Of a DNA stretch of 64,000 nucleotides, positions 8,486 through 19,518 are shown piece after piece. Numbering within the stretch: the stretch's first letter is position 1; each line of letters opens with the position of its first letter. The position numbers and the translations under genes are program-made. The DNA is from Haloplanus vescus (GTDB lineage Archaea; Halobacteriota; Halobacteria; Halobacteriales; Haloferacaceae), in the NCBI RefSeq assembly GCF_900107665.1, contig NZ_FNQT01000001.1:541742-605741 (forward strand), given 5' to 3'. Below the pieces are notes generated by a model. That model saw nothing but the letters and a program-made list of their open reading frames with translations, was not told the DNA's origin and did no database searches.

Positions 8486-9886
8486 TCACCGGCGCGGATA
8501 CGAGTACTCCAGCACGGTCGCTCCGTCACCGTCGAGCACCGTAATCGTGTCGCCGTCGTTGTCCCACACGGGATACTCCACGTCCCAGTAGAGGTCTGTG
8601 TCCGTCCACTCGCCGTCGCCGGTGTGCAGGCGGAACCGCTCGCCTGCGGCCAGCGTGAAGCCGTCGGGCATGTGGAACACCCAGCCCTCCTCGTCCTCGA
8701 TGTCGTAGCCGGTCAGGTCGAGTGGTTCGTCGCCGTCGTTTTTGAACTCGACGTACTCGTCGACGAGGTTCTCGCGGTCGCCGCCCTCGGGGTCGATGTT
8801 GAGGTCGGTCACGACGAGTTCGGCCGATTCCGTGTCGACGTTATCGAACCCGCCGGGCCGCACCACGTCGCGCCCCCGGACGAACGTCTTCTCGCCGGTC
8901 TTGGTCACCAGATAGCCGTACGCCGAATCGAGCGAGAAGTTCGCAGCGCGGGCCTTGTACTGGAGATAGAGGTCGCCGTCCTGCCGGAAATACGTCTGTG
9001 GCTGGGCGGCGTTCTGCCCGGCGAGATACTCCTTGGAGCCGAAGTTGACCGCGTAGTTGCCGGGGTCGAGCGCCGACGGCTGGACCCACTCGCTCGAATC
9101 CGCATCTTCGGGCGGCGCCCGGACCGCGACGGTGAGTGTTTCCTCGGCGTAGGGGTCGAACTCGTTCGACGACGAGTCGGGGGTGATGTCGACGTTCGCG
9201 CGCTTCACCGTTCGCCCGCGTGCGGGCTTGAGTTTCGCCGGCTTGGCCGGCGAGAGGTCGTACGTATCGAGGTCCCCGAGTTCGCCCGACCGGAACCGCC
9301 ACGAGTCGACGCCGCGGAGTTCGGCCGGCGTGACGCTGACCGTGAAATCGGAGCGGTCGAGGACGCCCCAGTACGCACCGCCGTCGGTGGCGTTGGCGCC
9401 CCACTCCCAGCGCACGTTCGCGTTGCCGCTGTTCCACGATTCGAAGTCGTCGTCCACGTCCACTGGGTCGTCGCGGACGGCCCACTCGCCCTGGTCGCGA
9501 CTCAACCCCGAGAAGGAGAACGTCGCCGACCCGCCGTGGTCCACGTTCGGACTGCCGTGCAGGAAGACGAGCGACCGGTCGACCGGGCCGTCGTAGACGA
9601 ACATCCGAGACGCGGCGTCGGCCTCGATGACCGACGAGTCCGGGTGGCCGGTGCCGTCCTGATAGTCGTAGAACTCTTCGATGGTCGTGTCGCCGCCGTC
9701 GATGGGTTCGACCTCCCACCGGAGATACCCCTGCTGGAGGAGATAGGTCTGCTCGGAGGGAGACGACTGCGAGGAGAGATACGCGCCAGCACCGCCGACG
9801 GCCAGTACGCCTGCCGCACCGCCGAGAACGAACCGCCGCCGCGAAATCGGCGAGCCAGACTGCCCACCGGACGTGTCTTGGGTCAC
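8486..9886 (-). CDS. Tat-exported protein with C-terminal lamin-tail domain
   Basis: 466 residues from a GTG at 9884-9886. The signal is of Tat type (SRRRFVLGGAAGVLAVGGAGAYL, partly quoted) without a lipobox Cys. The central ~300 residues are beta-rich and not assignable by eye. The last ~110 residues are a lamin-tail domain (VVTDLNIDPEG ... DEYVEFKNDGDEPLDLTGY ... YPVWDNDGDTITVLDGDG), a fold common in secreted haloarchaeal proteins and thought to bind nucleic acid or other proteins at the surface. It is co-transcribed with the glycosyltransferase that follows. The function is unknown. Confidence 0.8.
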   Translation of the reverse strand: MTQDTSGGQSGSPISRRRFVLGGAAGVLAVGGAGAYLSSQSSPSEQTYLLQQGYLRWEVEPIDGGDTTIEEFYDYQDGTGHPDSSVIEADAASRMFVYDGPVDRSLVFLHGSPNVDHGGSATFSFSGLSRDQGEWAVRDDPVDVDDDFESWNSGNANVRWEWGANATDGGAYWGVLDRSDFTVSVTPAELRGVDSWRFRSGELGDLDTYDLSPAKPAKLKPARGRTVKRANVDITPDSSSNEFDPYAEETLTVAVRAPPEDADSSEWVQPSALDPGNYAVNFGSKEYLAGQNAAQPQTYFRQDGDLYLQYKARAANFSLDSAYGYLVTKTGEKTFVRGRDVVRPGGFDNVDTESAELVVTDLNIDPEGGDRENLVDEYVEFKNDGDEPLDLTGYDIEDEEGWVFHMPDGFTLAAGERFRLHTGDGEWTDTDLYWDVEYPVWDNDGDTITVLDGDGATVLEYSYPRR

Positions 9887-9949
9887 TGTGGCGGTCGTAC
9901 TAGCTTCCGAGGTAAAAGGGGGCGGCCAAATCGAACAGTTCGCGTGCGT

Positions 9950-10693
9950 TCAGGGGGCGAGGCGGTTCTTGCGGCCCTTCATGTGCTCCTCGTAATGCTC
10001 GAAGGTGGCGGGACACCACTCGGCGGCCAGGTCGAGGATGTCCTCGGTCATCTCGCGAATCTCCCACTGGCTGTCGGCGGCGGCGCGCATGTCCGCGACG
10101 TGCATCAGCATCCGGGCGTTCAGCGACATCACGATGTTGACCTCGGTGCCGATGGGGAGAACGAAGCGGGCGTCCTCGGGCGGCATCCCCAGGTCGAGGA
10201 GTTCCTGATACGACTCCACCGAGTTCCGAACCGTCTCGCGGAAGATTCGCTCTCGTTCCGCGACCGTCTCCTCGTCGACCGAGCCGCTGGATTGGTTGCG
10301 GCCGATCCAGTCGGGGTCGGTCGCCGACGGCGGCGTCACCACCATCGCGCCCTCCTCGACGGCCTCGGGGTCGACGTCGTCGAACGAGACGTAGCGCATG
10401 CTCTGGATGTCGAAACTGACGTGGCGATGCCGGGTTATCTGGGCCATACACGACCGGCTGACGCCCTTGATGGCGAACGTCGCCTGCGGGTGTTCGAACG
10501 GGCCGAAGTGGCCGTGGTCCAGCAAGTGGCCGATGAGCGTCCGCCGTTTTTCGTCTATCGTCTCCCCCTCGATTTCGTCCATCGCCTCCTCGAAGGAGAT
10601 GTCGCCGACGAACTCCGTGAGGTAGTCGTTTCGCGCCGCCGTACAGATTACGCGCTCCGGGTCCGGCGTCGCTTCGAGCAGTGTGACCTCCAT
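9950..10693 (-). CDS. thyX: FAD-dependent thymidylate synthase
   Basis: 247 residues. The ThyX signature RHRx7S is present as RHRHVSFDIQS (followed by MRY). An FAD/dUMP-binding segment HFGPFEHPQATF precedes it, and PEDARFVLPIGTEV and NARMLMHVADMR form the active-site helix region. It methylates dUMP to dTMP using methylene-tetrahydrofolate and reduced flavin. It is divergent from the metallo-beta-lactamase gene at 10748 across 54 bases that should hold both promoters. Folate-pathway genes (DHPS-like, MptE) occur later in this window. Confidence 0.97.
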   Translation of the reverse strand: MEVTLLEATPDPERVICTAARNDYLTEFVGDISFEEAMDEIEGETIDEKRRTLIGHLLDHGHFGPFEHPQATFAIKGVSRSCMAQITRHRHVSFDIQSMRYVSFDDVDPEAVEEGAMVVTPPSATDPDWIGRNQSSGSVDEETVAERERIFRETVRNSVESYQELLDLGMPPEDARFVLPIGTEVNIVMSLNARMLMHVADMRAAADSQWEIREMTEDILDLAAEWCPATFEHYEEHMKGRKNRLAP

Positions 10694-10747
10694 AGCTTCG
10701 AGGGGTACCCCGGACCACCTAAACGTATTGGACCGCTACCCGTCGCC

Positions 10748-11320
10748 ATGGCAGTCGAGAACCTCGCGGCGGACGTGCAGGCTTTCACCAGCAACGTCTT
10801 TCTCGTCTCCGGTGACCGGACCGCCCTCGTCGACACCGGCGCCAACTTCGACGTCGTCACCGAAATCGAGTCACGAGTCGACGGCCTCGACACCGTCGTC
10901 CTCACCCACACTCACGGCGACCACATCGGGAACGTCGACGACGTGCGCGCGGCGTTCGACGTGGAGACGGTCGGCTACGACCCCAGCCAACCGGCCGTCG
11001 ACACCGAACTCGGGGAGACGGTCCGACTCGGCGACCACGACTACACCGTCCTCCACACGCCGGGACACAAGGACGACCACGTCTGCCTGTACGCGCCGAC
11101 GGCGTCGGTGTGTTTCGCGGGCGACCTCGTGTTCGCGAACGGGGCGTTCGGGCGGACGGACCTAGAGGAGGGCGACCGCGAGACGCTGATTCGGAGCATC
11201 GACCGCCTCCACGACGCCGTCGACCCGGACCTCGGCGCTCTCCACGCCGGGCACGGGCCGAGCGTGACCGAGAGCGCGTACGCGACCATCGAACGCGCGG
11301 GGCAAGCGGCGCGGCGCTAG
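10748..11320 (+). CDS. Metallo-beta-lactamase-fold hydrolase (glyoxalase II-like)
   Basis: 190 residues from the ATG at 10748. The zinc motif THTHGDHIG (HxHxDH) sits near residue 58, followed by HTPGHKDDH, the Asp ligand in FAGDLVF and the final His in LHAGHGPS. The order matches small glyoxalase II / persulfide-type MBL hydrolases. The substrate cannot be told. Its stop overlaps the stop of the opposite-strand gene by 4 bases. Confidence 0.85.
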   Translation: MAVENLAADVQAFTSNVFLVSGDRTALVDTGANFDVVTEIESRVDGLDTVVLTHTHGDHIGNVDDVRAAFDVETVGYDPSQPAVDTELGETVRLGDHDYTVLHTPGHKDDHVCLYAPTASVCFAGDLVFANGAFGRTDLEEGDRETLIRSIDRLHDAVDPDLGALHAGHGPSVTESAYATIERAGQAARR

Positions 11321-11583
11321 GTCTTCAGCCCGTAGTAGCCCGGGTCGTCGTCGGTCGGCGGTTCGGCGATGATTAGGTTGCCGGCGTTGACCATCACCCA
11401 CGGCACCGCCCAGTCGACGAGGACGGCTTCGGTCCCCTCGTCGAGTTCGGCGTCGGGTTCGAGGCCTTGGAGCAACCGGCCGATTTCGGCGATGGTGTAC
11501 ATCTGGTCGGCGTCGAGCAACTCTTCGGGCGTGTAGAACTCACAGGGGTAGAGTTCGTCGAACGCGTCTTTGGCTCGCGGCAT
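11317..11583 (-). CDS. Small conserved haloarchaeal protein (DUF5827-like)
   Basis: 88 residues, ATG at 11581-11583. It is soluble, acidic and rich in Trp/Tyr (FYTPEELLDADQMYTIAEIGRLL; AVPWVMVNAGNLIIAEPP in part). Such a short, single-domain protein with conserved hydrophobic motifs looks like a haloarchaeal domain of unknown function; I think DUF5827, from memory only. It converges with a 4-base overlap on the upstream hydrolase gene. Confidence 0.65.
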   Translation of the reverse strand: MPRAKDAFDELYPCEFYTPEELLDADQMYTIAEIGRLLQGLEPDAELDEGTEAVLVDWAVPWVMVNAGNLIIAEPPTDDDPGYYGLKT

Positions 11584-11683
11584 ACCCGTCGTTGGCGGGC
11601 CGGCCCGTAAACGCTACCGACTGCTAGCGTCGCCACTCACCGAACGGCGTCGAAAGAAATGTCAGGTCGGCCGAGTCGTCGCG

Positions 11684-12283
11684 TTACTCGAAGAGTTCGG
11701 CGGCCTGCTCGTAGCGAGCGCTCGGCTCCTCCCAGTCGACGACCTCGAAGAAGTTGTCGACGAAGTCGCCGCGGGCCGGACCGTAGTCGTGGTAGTACGA
11801 GTGCTCCCAGACGTCGAGCGCGAGGATGGGGTGACTGCCCCAGAGCGCGCCCTGGTCGTGCTTGTCGACCACGACGTTGCGGAGCTGGTTCGAGAAGCTG
11901 TCGTAGACCAGCAGCGCCCAGCCACCGGCAGCGCCGGCAGCGGCCTCGAATTCGCCCTTCCAGGCCTCGTAGGAGCCGAAGTCCTCCTCGATCCGGTCGG
12001 CCAGATCGCCGGTCGGCTCGTCGCCACCCTCCGGCGACATGGAGTTCCAGAACAGGTCGTGGAGGATGTGTCCGGAACCGTTGTGGGTGACGTTCCGGAT
12101 GGCCCCCGGCGAGGAGCCGAAGTCGCCGTCCTCGCGGTTCGCTTCGAGCGTCTCCTCGGCACTATTCCAGCCGTTCACGTAGCCCTGATGGTGGGTGTCG
12201 TGATGCCAGGTGAGTACCTGTTCGGAGATGTGCGGCTCGAGAGCGTCATAGTCGTACGGCAGTGGATCGAGTTCGTAGCTCAT
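11684..12283 (-). CDS. sod: Superoxide dismutase (Mn/Fe type)
   Basis: 199 residues. The first metal ligand is His27 in LTWHHDTHHQGYV; NVTHNGSGHILHDLFW supplies the second His; DVWEHSYYHDY carries the Asp and His of the family signature DxWEHxYY. The enzyme disproportionates superoxide in the cytoplasm; haloarchaeal enzymes of this type normally use Mn. A Shine-Dalgarno-like GGAGG (complement of 12291-12295) precedes the ATG by 7 bases, and a TATA-like GCTTAA lies about 40 bases upstream, so this transcript has a short leader. Confidence 0.97.
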   Translation of the reverse strand: MSYELDPLPYDYDALEPHISEQVLTWHHDTHHQGYVNGWNSAEETLEANREDGDFGSSPGAIRNVTHNGSGHILHDLFWNSMSPEGGDEPTGDLADRIEEDFGSYEAWKGEFEAAAGAAGGWALLVYDSFSNQLRNVVVDKHDQGALWGSHPILALDVWEHSYYHDYGPARGDFVDNFFEVVDWEEPSARYEQAAELFE

Positions 12284-12330
12284 GATGTAACCTCCATTAG
12301 TCTGATGTATCGGGACGCTGTTAAGCTTTG
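12284..12330 (-). promoter_or_regulatory. sod promoter and ribosome-binding site
   Basis: On the minus strand, GGAGG (complement of 12291-12295) sits 7 bases before the sod ATG, and an AAGCTTAACA box (about 12321-12330) lies ~40 bases upstream. A clear Shine-Dalgarno is unusual among the mostly leaderless first genes of this window. Confidence 0.5.
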
Positions 12331-12458
12331 AGGAACCGTACGCTAACCTCTCTCATGGGCTGTCGTGCGGGCAAAATAGCGGTTCGTCGGGGCGCCGACA
12401 TCCCGAGGGGTCGTTCGAACCCATCGACCGTCGCCTCAATCGATTCAGAGCGACGGCG

Positions 12459-12641
12459 TCAGCCCTGCATGGGGCCGTCCGAAACCACGGGCTCCAGCTG
12501 GTACATGTAGAGTGCCACTGCCAGCAACATCACCGGGAGGACGGCGAGGAACCAGTCTGGGTTGGCGTACGTGATGTACACGCCCGCGAGCCCCGCGAGT
12601 CCACCTACACTGCCATACAGTGCCGCGTTAGGGATTCCCAT
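12459..12641 (-). CDS. Small two-helix membrane protein
   Basis: 60 residues from the ATG at 12639-12641. Almost the whole protein is two transmembrane helices (ALYGSVGGLAGLAGVYITYA and PDWFLAVLPVMLLAVALYMY) separated by an NPDW turn, with a short tail. The longer open frame upstream is not membrane-like and starts in the neighbour's promoter, so the short start is preferred. The function is unknown. The 175 bases between it and sod hold no feature I recognise besides the sod promoter. Confidence 0.7.
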   Translation of the reverse strand: MGIPNAALYGSVGGLAGLAGVYITYANPDWFLAVLPVMLLAVALYMYQLEPVVSDGPMQG

Positions 12642-12776
12642 ACACGCAATATTCGACACAGAAATAAAAAGTGTTCCGGTGATTCCCACCACCGGATAAC
12701 AGGTACGGTCCCCGCAGTTTCGGCGAGGACGGTTCACGGCCCCGAGGACTATACTGCAGGACGGCGAAGGGCCGCC

Positions 12777-14000
12777 ATGGCGACGATCAAGGACAGCGTC
12801 CACGACCACATCGAGGTGACGGGCGTCGCCGAGGCGTTGCTCGACACGCCGGCGATGCAGCGACTCCGCCGAATCAGACAGCTCGGCACCGTCTCGCTGG
12901 TGTATCCGTCGGCCAACCACACCCGCTTCGAGCACAGTCTGGGCGTCTACCACCTCGCCTCACAGGCGCTCGACCACCTCGGCGTGGCCGGCCGCGCCGC
13001 CGAACGCGTCCGCGCCGCCGCCCTCCTCCACGACGTCGGCCATCCCCCTTTCAGCCACAACGTCGAACGCCTCCTCTATCGCCACACGGGCAAGTTCCAC
13101 GACGACGTGGACGACCTCCTCGCCCGCGGCCGGGTCGGTGCCGTCCTCCGGGACCACGACCTCGACCCGAGCGCCGTCGCCGACCTCGTCGCCGGCGAGG
13201 GGCGCTACGGCCAGCTCGTCTCCGGCGAACTCGACGTCGACCGGATGGATTATCTCGTCCGCGACGCCCACCACACCGGCGTCCCGTACGGCACCATCGA
13301 CCACGGGCGACTGGTCCGCGAACTCACCTTCGTCGACGGCGAACTCGTCCTCGCCGAGGGGAACGTCCAGACCGCCGAGAGCCTCCTCCTAGCGCGGGCA
13401 CTCATGAACCCGACCGTCTACACCCACCACGTCGCCCGCATCGGCAAGGCGATGCTCCGGCGGGCGACCGAACGCCTCCTGACGACCACGGACTACGACG
13501 CCGAGACGGTTCGGCGGTGGGACGATTCGGACCTCCTCGTGACGCTCCGGCGCACCGACGCCACGGCCGACTTCGCCGACCGCCTCTCGACCCGCGACCT
13601 CTACAAGCGCGCGGTGTGGGCGGAGCTGGCCGACGTGCCCGACGCACTCCTGACGGCCGACCACGAGCGAATCCGCGACTTCGAACGCGACATCGCGGAC
13701 GAGGCTGACCTCGACCCCGACGCCGTCGTCCTCGACGTGCCGCCCGAACCGGAGATTCGGGAGTCGTCGTCGCGGGTCGTCGTCAACGGCGAGATACGGC
13801 GCCTCGACCGTCAGTCACCGCTTGTGAGTGCGCTCCGGACCGCCGGGCGCAACCAGTGGCGACTCGGCGTCTACGCCCCCGCGGCCGCCGTCGACCGCGT
13901 CGGCCGCATCGCTATCCGAACGCTCGGTCTCGACGTCGACGGCGCCCCCGTCTCGGAGGTTCGCGGCGGCCTCGACGCGACCCTCGACGAGTTCGGATAG
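12777..14000 (+). CDS. HD-domain phosphohydrolase (SAMHD1/YpgQ-like)
   Basis: 407 residues. The N-terminal motif IKDSVHDHIEV with QRLRRIRQLG and NHTRFEHSLGVYHLA, then the metal motif LLHDVGHPPFSH (~residues 82-93) and DVDRMDYLVRDAHHTG, are the hallmarks of the dNTPase-like HD family (COG1078). Family members hydrolyse dNTPs or other nucleotides in the cytoplasm; the actual substrate here is not known. The C-terminal ~150 residues are a helical/beta domain typical of the family. The amidohydrolase follows 30 bases downstream on the same strand. Confidence 0.9.
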   Translation: MATIKDSVHDHIEVTGVAEALLDTPAMQRLRRIRQLGTVSLVYPSANHTRFEHSLGVYHLASQALDHLGVAGRAAERVRAAALLHDVGHPPFSHNVERLLYRHTGKFHDDVDDLLARGRVGAVLRDHDLDPSAVADLVAGEGRYGQLVSGELDVDRMDYLVRDAHHTGVPYGTIDHGRLVRELTFVDGELVLAEGNVQTAESLLLARALMNPTVYTHHVARIGKAMLRRATERLLTTTDYDAETVRRWDDSDLLVTLRRTDATADFADRLSTRDLYKRAVWAELADVPDALLTADHERIRDFERDIADEADLDPDAVVLDVPPEPEIRESSSRVVVNGEIRRLDRQSPLVSALRTAGRNQWRLGVYAPAAAVDRVGRIAIRTLGLDVDGAPVSEVRGGLDATLDEFG

Positions 14001-14030
14001 GTTCAAGGCCCGCGCGACCCCGGTGACGGT

Positions 14031-15044
14031 ATGGAACTCGAAGGCCTCGTCCTCCGCGGCCGGGCGTTCGACCCCGTCGAGGGTCGCGTCGTCGTCGACG
14101 ACGGCGAAATCGTCGCCATCGAGGAGACGGAGACCGACTCGGACGCCATCATCTGCCCCGCGTTCGTCAACGCACACACCCACATCGGCGACTCCATCGC
14201 CAAGGAGGCCGGTGCGGGCCTCTCGCTCGACGACCTCGTCGCACCGCCGGACGGCCTCAAGCACCGACTGCTCCGCGCCGCCTCGACCAAAGAGAAAGTC
14301 GAGGCGATGCGGCGCTCGCTCCGCTTCATGCAGCGCTCGGGGACGGCCCGAACGGTCGAATTCCGCGAGGGCGGCGTCGACGGCGTCCGCGCCATCCGTG
14401 ACGCACTCGACGGCCTCGACATCGAGGCAACGGTCCTCGGCCGCGAGACGGTCGCCGCGATGGAGGCTGGCGACGGCTTCGGCGCCAGCGGTGCCCGCGA
14501 CGACGACTTCGAGGAGCGTCGCACCGCCACCCGCGCCGCGGACAAGCCGTTCGGCATCCACGCGGGCGAACGCGACCCACACGACCTCTCGCCGGCGCTC
14601 GACCTCGACCCCACCTTCCTCGTCCACGTCGTCCACCCCGAACCCCACCATCTGGACCGAATCGAACGCGAGAGCGTCCCAGTAGTCGTCTGCCCGCGGT
14701 CGAACCTCGTCACCGGCGTCGGCACGCCGCCCATCGCCGACCTCTGTGACCGGACGAGCGTCGCGCTCGGCACCGACAACGTCATGCTCAACAGCCCGTC
14801 GATGTTCCGCGAGATGGAGTTCGCGTCGAAGGTTGGCGGCGTGCCCGCCGAGGAGGTGTTGCGGATGGCGACGATAAACGGCGCCGACCTCGTCGACGCG
14901 AACTGCGGACTCGTCGAACCCGGGCGCGACGCGAAACTGCTCGTCCTCGACGGCGACACCGACAACCTCGCGGGTGCTCGCGACCCCGTCCGGGCTGTCG
15001 TCCGGCGCGCGGGCGTCGACGACGTACAGCGCGTCGTGTTGTAG
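14031..15044 (+). CDS. Amidohydrolase-superfamily metal-dependent deaminase/hydrolase
   Basis: 337 residues. The N-terminal beta-sandwich strand is followed by the metal motif NAHTHIGDS (~residue 46), then HAGERD, HVVHPEPHH (metal His), and ALGTDNVMLNSPSMF (catalytic Asp). The C-terminus returns to the sandwich (GLVEPGRDAKLLVLDGD). This pattern fits the cytosine/chlorohydrolase (COG0402-like) branch, so a nucleobase or similar deaminase is likely, but the substrate is not readable. It probably shares a transcript with the HD hydrolase upstream. Confidence 0.85.
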   Translation: MELEGLVLRGRAFDPVEGRVVVDDGEIVAIEETETDSDAIICPAFVNAHTHIGDSIAKEAGAGLSLDDLVAPPDGLKHRLLRAASTKEKVEAMRRSLRFMQRSGTARTVEFREGGVDGVRAIRDALDGLDIEATVLGRETVAAMEAGDGFGASGARDDDFEERRTATRAADKPFGIHAGERDPHDLSPALDLDPTFLVHVVHPEPHHLDRIERESVPVVVCPRSNLVTGVGTPPIADLCDRTSVALGTDNVMLNSPSMFREMEFASKVGGVPAEEVLRMATINGADLVDANCGLVEPGRDAKLLVLDGDTDNLAGARDPVRAVVRRAGVDDVQRVVL

Positions 15045-15097
15045 GCGGAGTCTCGACCGTGTCAAGAGTTATGTAGCGTAGCCTGATACCAATACCC

Positions 15098-15535
15098 ATG
15101 GCAGCGTACGAGCACATTCTCGTCCCGACCGACGGCTCGGACGGCGTCGAGCGAGCCATCGCCCACGCCATCGAGGTGGCCGCGATCAACGACGCTGTCG
15201 TACACGCGCTCTACGTCCTGAGCACGGACGCCTACGCGGGTCTGGGGATGGAGTCGTCGTGGGAAAGCGTCGACCGTCTCCTCCGGGAGGACGCCGAGAA
15301 AGCCGTGGCGCGCGTCGAAGAGCTCGCCGACGCCGCCGACGTGCCCGTCGAGACGGTCATCACGGAGGGGAAGCCGAGTCGCGAAATCGTCAATTACGCC
15401 GAAGACGTGGGGTGTGACCTCGTCGTGATGGGGACCCACGGCCGGGGCGGCATCGACCGCCTCTTGCTGGGGAGCGTCGCCGAGTCCGTCATCCGAGCGT
15501 CGTCGATTCCGGTGACGACCGTCCCGGTCGACTAG
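15098..15535 (+). CDS. Universal stress protein UspA
   Basis: 145 residues, single Usp domain. It starts with YEHILVPTDGSDGVERAI and ends with the nucleotide-binding loop MGTHGRGGIDRLLLGSVAESVI, matching Gx2Gx9G(S/T), then PVTTVPVD. Such ATP-binding Usp proteins are abundant in haloarchaea. It has its own promoter and converges on birA with a 4-base overlap of stops. Confidence 0.95.
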   Translation: MAAYEHILVPTDGSDGVERAIAHAIEVAAINDAVVHALYVLSTDAYAGLGMESSWESVDRLLREDAEKAVARVEELADAADVPVETVITEGKPSREIVNYAEDVGCDLVVMGTHGRGGIDRLLLGSVAESVIRASSIPVTTVPVD

Positions 15536-16454
15536 GCAGGGCGGAGGTGTTCGCAGTCCCCCGCGTGGACGACGCGTTCGCCGTCGTCGGTCTGGACGAC
15601 GAGCGCACCCGGGAAGCGCACGTCCACGGCCTCGCCCTCCACCACCCCGCCCGGCGTGTCGACGCGCACCGCTCGCCCGAGCGTCACGGCGTGGTCGCGC
15701 CACGCCGGGAGCACGTCCTCGGGGTCGAGCGCGTGAAATTCTTCGACCATGCGCTGACAGAAGCGCCGGCGGTCGGCGGTCCCGCCCGCCTCGCGAACGC
15801 TCGTGGCCGTCTCGGGGAGGTCCGCGGCGGCAACGTCGACGTTCGCACCGATGCCGACGATAAGCCACGAAATCCGGTCGGCTTCGCCCTCCATCTCGGT
15901 CAGAATCCCCGCAAGTTTTCGCTCGTCGCCCGCCAGTAACACGTCGTTTGGCCACTTGATGACGGCGTCGACGCCCGCCTCGCGGCAGGCGCGCGTGACG
16001 GCAACGGCGGCGGCGAGGGTGAAAATCGGCGCGTGCGCTGGCGGGCGGTCCGGGCGACAGAGCAGGCTGGCGTAGACGCCGCCGGGCGGCGAGGCCCACG
16101 CCCGGTCGAGACGGCCGCGCCCACCCGTCTGCTCGCCCGCGACGACGAGAACATCGCTCGCACCCTCGACCGCCAGTTCGCGGGCGCGGTCGTTCGTGCT
16201 CGGGAGGCGGTCGTGGTACTCCACGGAGTACGGTGCGTCGAGACCGACGGCGATGGCGTCGCCGCCGTACGCTGGCACCGAGTGGAGGGCGTAGCCGTCG
16301 GTGTCGCTCTCGATACCGAAGCCCGCCTCCCGGAGCGCCTCGACATGCTTCCAGACGGCCGCGCGCGAAACGTCGAGTTCCTCGGCAAGTGCCGGCCCCG
16401 ACACCGGGCCGTCGGCGTCGGCGATGACGCGCAGGAGGCGTCGTCGGGTGGTCG

Positions 16455-16458
<4 letters not shown>
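15532..16458 (-). CDS. birA: Biotin--[acetyl-CoA-carboxylase] ligase with N-terminal HTH
   Basis: 308 residues. Residues ~1-60 are a winged HTH ([27 protein letters not shown] in part), as in repressor-type BirA. The catalytic domain follows with the biotinyl-AMP loop [16 protein letters not shown] (GRGRxxRxW), KWPNDVLL and KLAGILTE. The C-terminal small domain runs from ~260. It attaches biotin to the BCCP lysine. The start overlaps the stop of the biotin carboxylase gene by 4 bases, so enzyme and substrate are translationally coupled. The HTH suggests biotin-dependent regulation, probably of this operon. Confidence 0.96.
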
Positions 16459-18242
<1,784 letters not shown>

Positions 18243-18463
18243 GCGGGTCTGTACGACCAATCCCCCCGTTAGTGTATCGGTCATTAGAGCGACGTTGACG
18301 CGTGCGGCGTTCCAGCCGTCTGGGCTGTCGAGTCGCAGTCGACATCGCCGATGCTGATTGACGGCGACAACCACGAGCGTCGCGCGCCGTTCGTTCGGTC
18401 ACTTCCCACCCTCCGAGCATCGAATCCAAACGGCCTTATGCGAGTGACCCACACGGGAGAGTA

Positions 18464-19501
18464 ATGTCTGTACGAGTCGGTATCCTCGGTGCCACCGGTG
18501 CGGTCGGACAGCGATTCATCCAGCTTCTCGACGACCACCCGACGTTCGAACTCGCGGCGCTCACCGCCAGCGACGAGAGCGCGGGCAAGCCCTACCGCGA
18601 GGCGGCGAAGTGGCGCGTCGACACGCCCATCCCCGTCGACGTGGCGGAGACGACGGTCCGACGCACCGAGCCCGACGCGGTGCCGGACGACATCGACCTG
18701 CTCTTCTCCTCGCTCCCGTCGAGCGTCGCCGTCGACGTCGAGGAGGACTTCGCGCGCGACGGCTACGTCATCTCTTCGAACTCCTCGAACGACCGTCTCG
18801 CAGAGGACGTTCCGCTCACGATTCCCGAAATCAACCCGGACCACCTCGACCTCATCGAGGTTCAGCGAGACGAACGCGGCTGGGACGGGGCGCTCGTCAA
18901 GAACCCGAACTGCTCGACGATCACCATGATTCCGCCGCTGGCGGCGCTGGACGAGGCGTTCGGCCTCGACCGCATCAACGTCTCGACGCTGCAGGCTGTC
19001 TCCGGTGCTGGCTACTCCGGCGTCACCTCCATGGAAATCCTCGACAACGCCATCCCGCACATCGGCGGCGAGGAAGACAAGATGGAGACGGAGTCCCGGA
19101 AACTGCTCGGTGACTTCGACGGCGCCGAAATCGAGTGGCACGACGCCGACGTCGCGGCCTCGTGTAACCGCATCCCCACGCTCGACGGCCACCTCGAGAA
19201 CGCCTTCGTCGACCTCGACGACGACCCCGAAGTGAGCGACGTGGCCGACGCGATGCGGGAGTTCCCCGGTGTCGACCTCCCGAGCGCGCCGAACCAGCTC
19301 ATTCACGTCTTCGAGGACCCCGAGCGACCCCAGCCCCGGATGGACCGCATGCGCGGTCAGGGGATGCAGATCTGTGTCGGCGGCGTGCAGTCGACCGAGA
19401 ACGGCGTGAAGTTCAACTGCCTCGCACACAACACCGTCCGCGGCGCCGCGGGCGCCAGCCTCCTCAACGGCGAACTCCTCCACGAGAACGGCTACCTGTA
19501 G
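18464..19501 (+). CDS. asd: Aspartate-semialdehyde dehydrogenase
   Basis: 345 residues. The N-terminus is the NADP-binding GILGATGAVGQRFIQLL. The nucleophilic cysteine is Cys150 in VKNPNCSTITMIP; VSGAGYSGV and the late RMDRMRGQGMQICVGG complete the archaeal/fungal-type ASADH pattern. It reduces aspartyl phosphate to the semialdehyde for threonine, methionine and lysine synthesis. The promoter has AT-rich CGGCCTTATGCG about 30 bases upstream. Confidence 0.97.
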   Translation: MSVRVGILGATGAVGQRFIQLLDDHPTFELAALTASDESAGKPYREAAKWRVDTPIPVDVAETTVRRTEPDAVPDDIDLLFSSLPSSVAVDVEEDFARDGYVISSNSSNDRLAEDVPLTIPEINPDHLDLIEVQRDERGWDGALVKNPNCSTITMIPPLAALDEAFGLDRINVSTLQAVSGAGYSGVTSMEILDNAIPHIGGEEDKMETESRKLLGDFDGAEIEWHDADVAASCNRIPTLDGHLENAFVDLDDDPEVSDVADAMREFPGVDLPSAPNQLIHVFEDPERPQPRMDRMRGQGMQICVGGVQSTENGVKFNCLAHNTVRGAAGASLLNGELLHENGYL

Positions 19502-19518
19502 ACGCCGCCGCTCGTTTT

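Noticed and set aside
8297-11320. A 1007-residue open frame on the plus strand
   Set aside because: Only its last 190 residues (from 10748) are a real protein. The rest is antisense to the glycosyltransferase, lamin-tail protein and thyX and has no family motif; GC-rich antisense frames stay open by chance.
12410-12440. GTTCGAACC-like string as a possible tRNA T-loop
   Set aside because: No acceptor stem, anticodon arm or D-loop can be folded around it.
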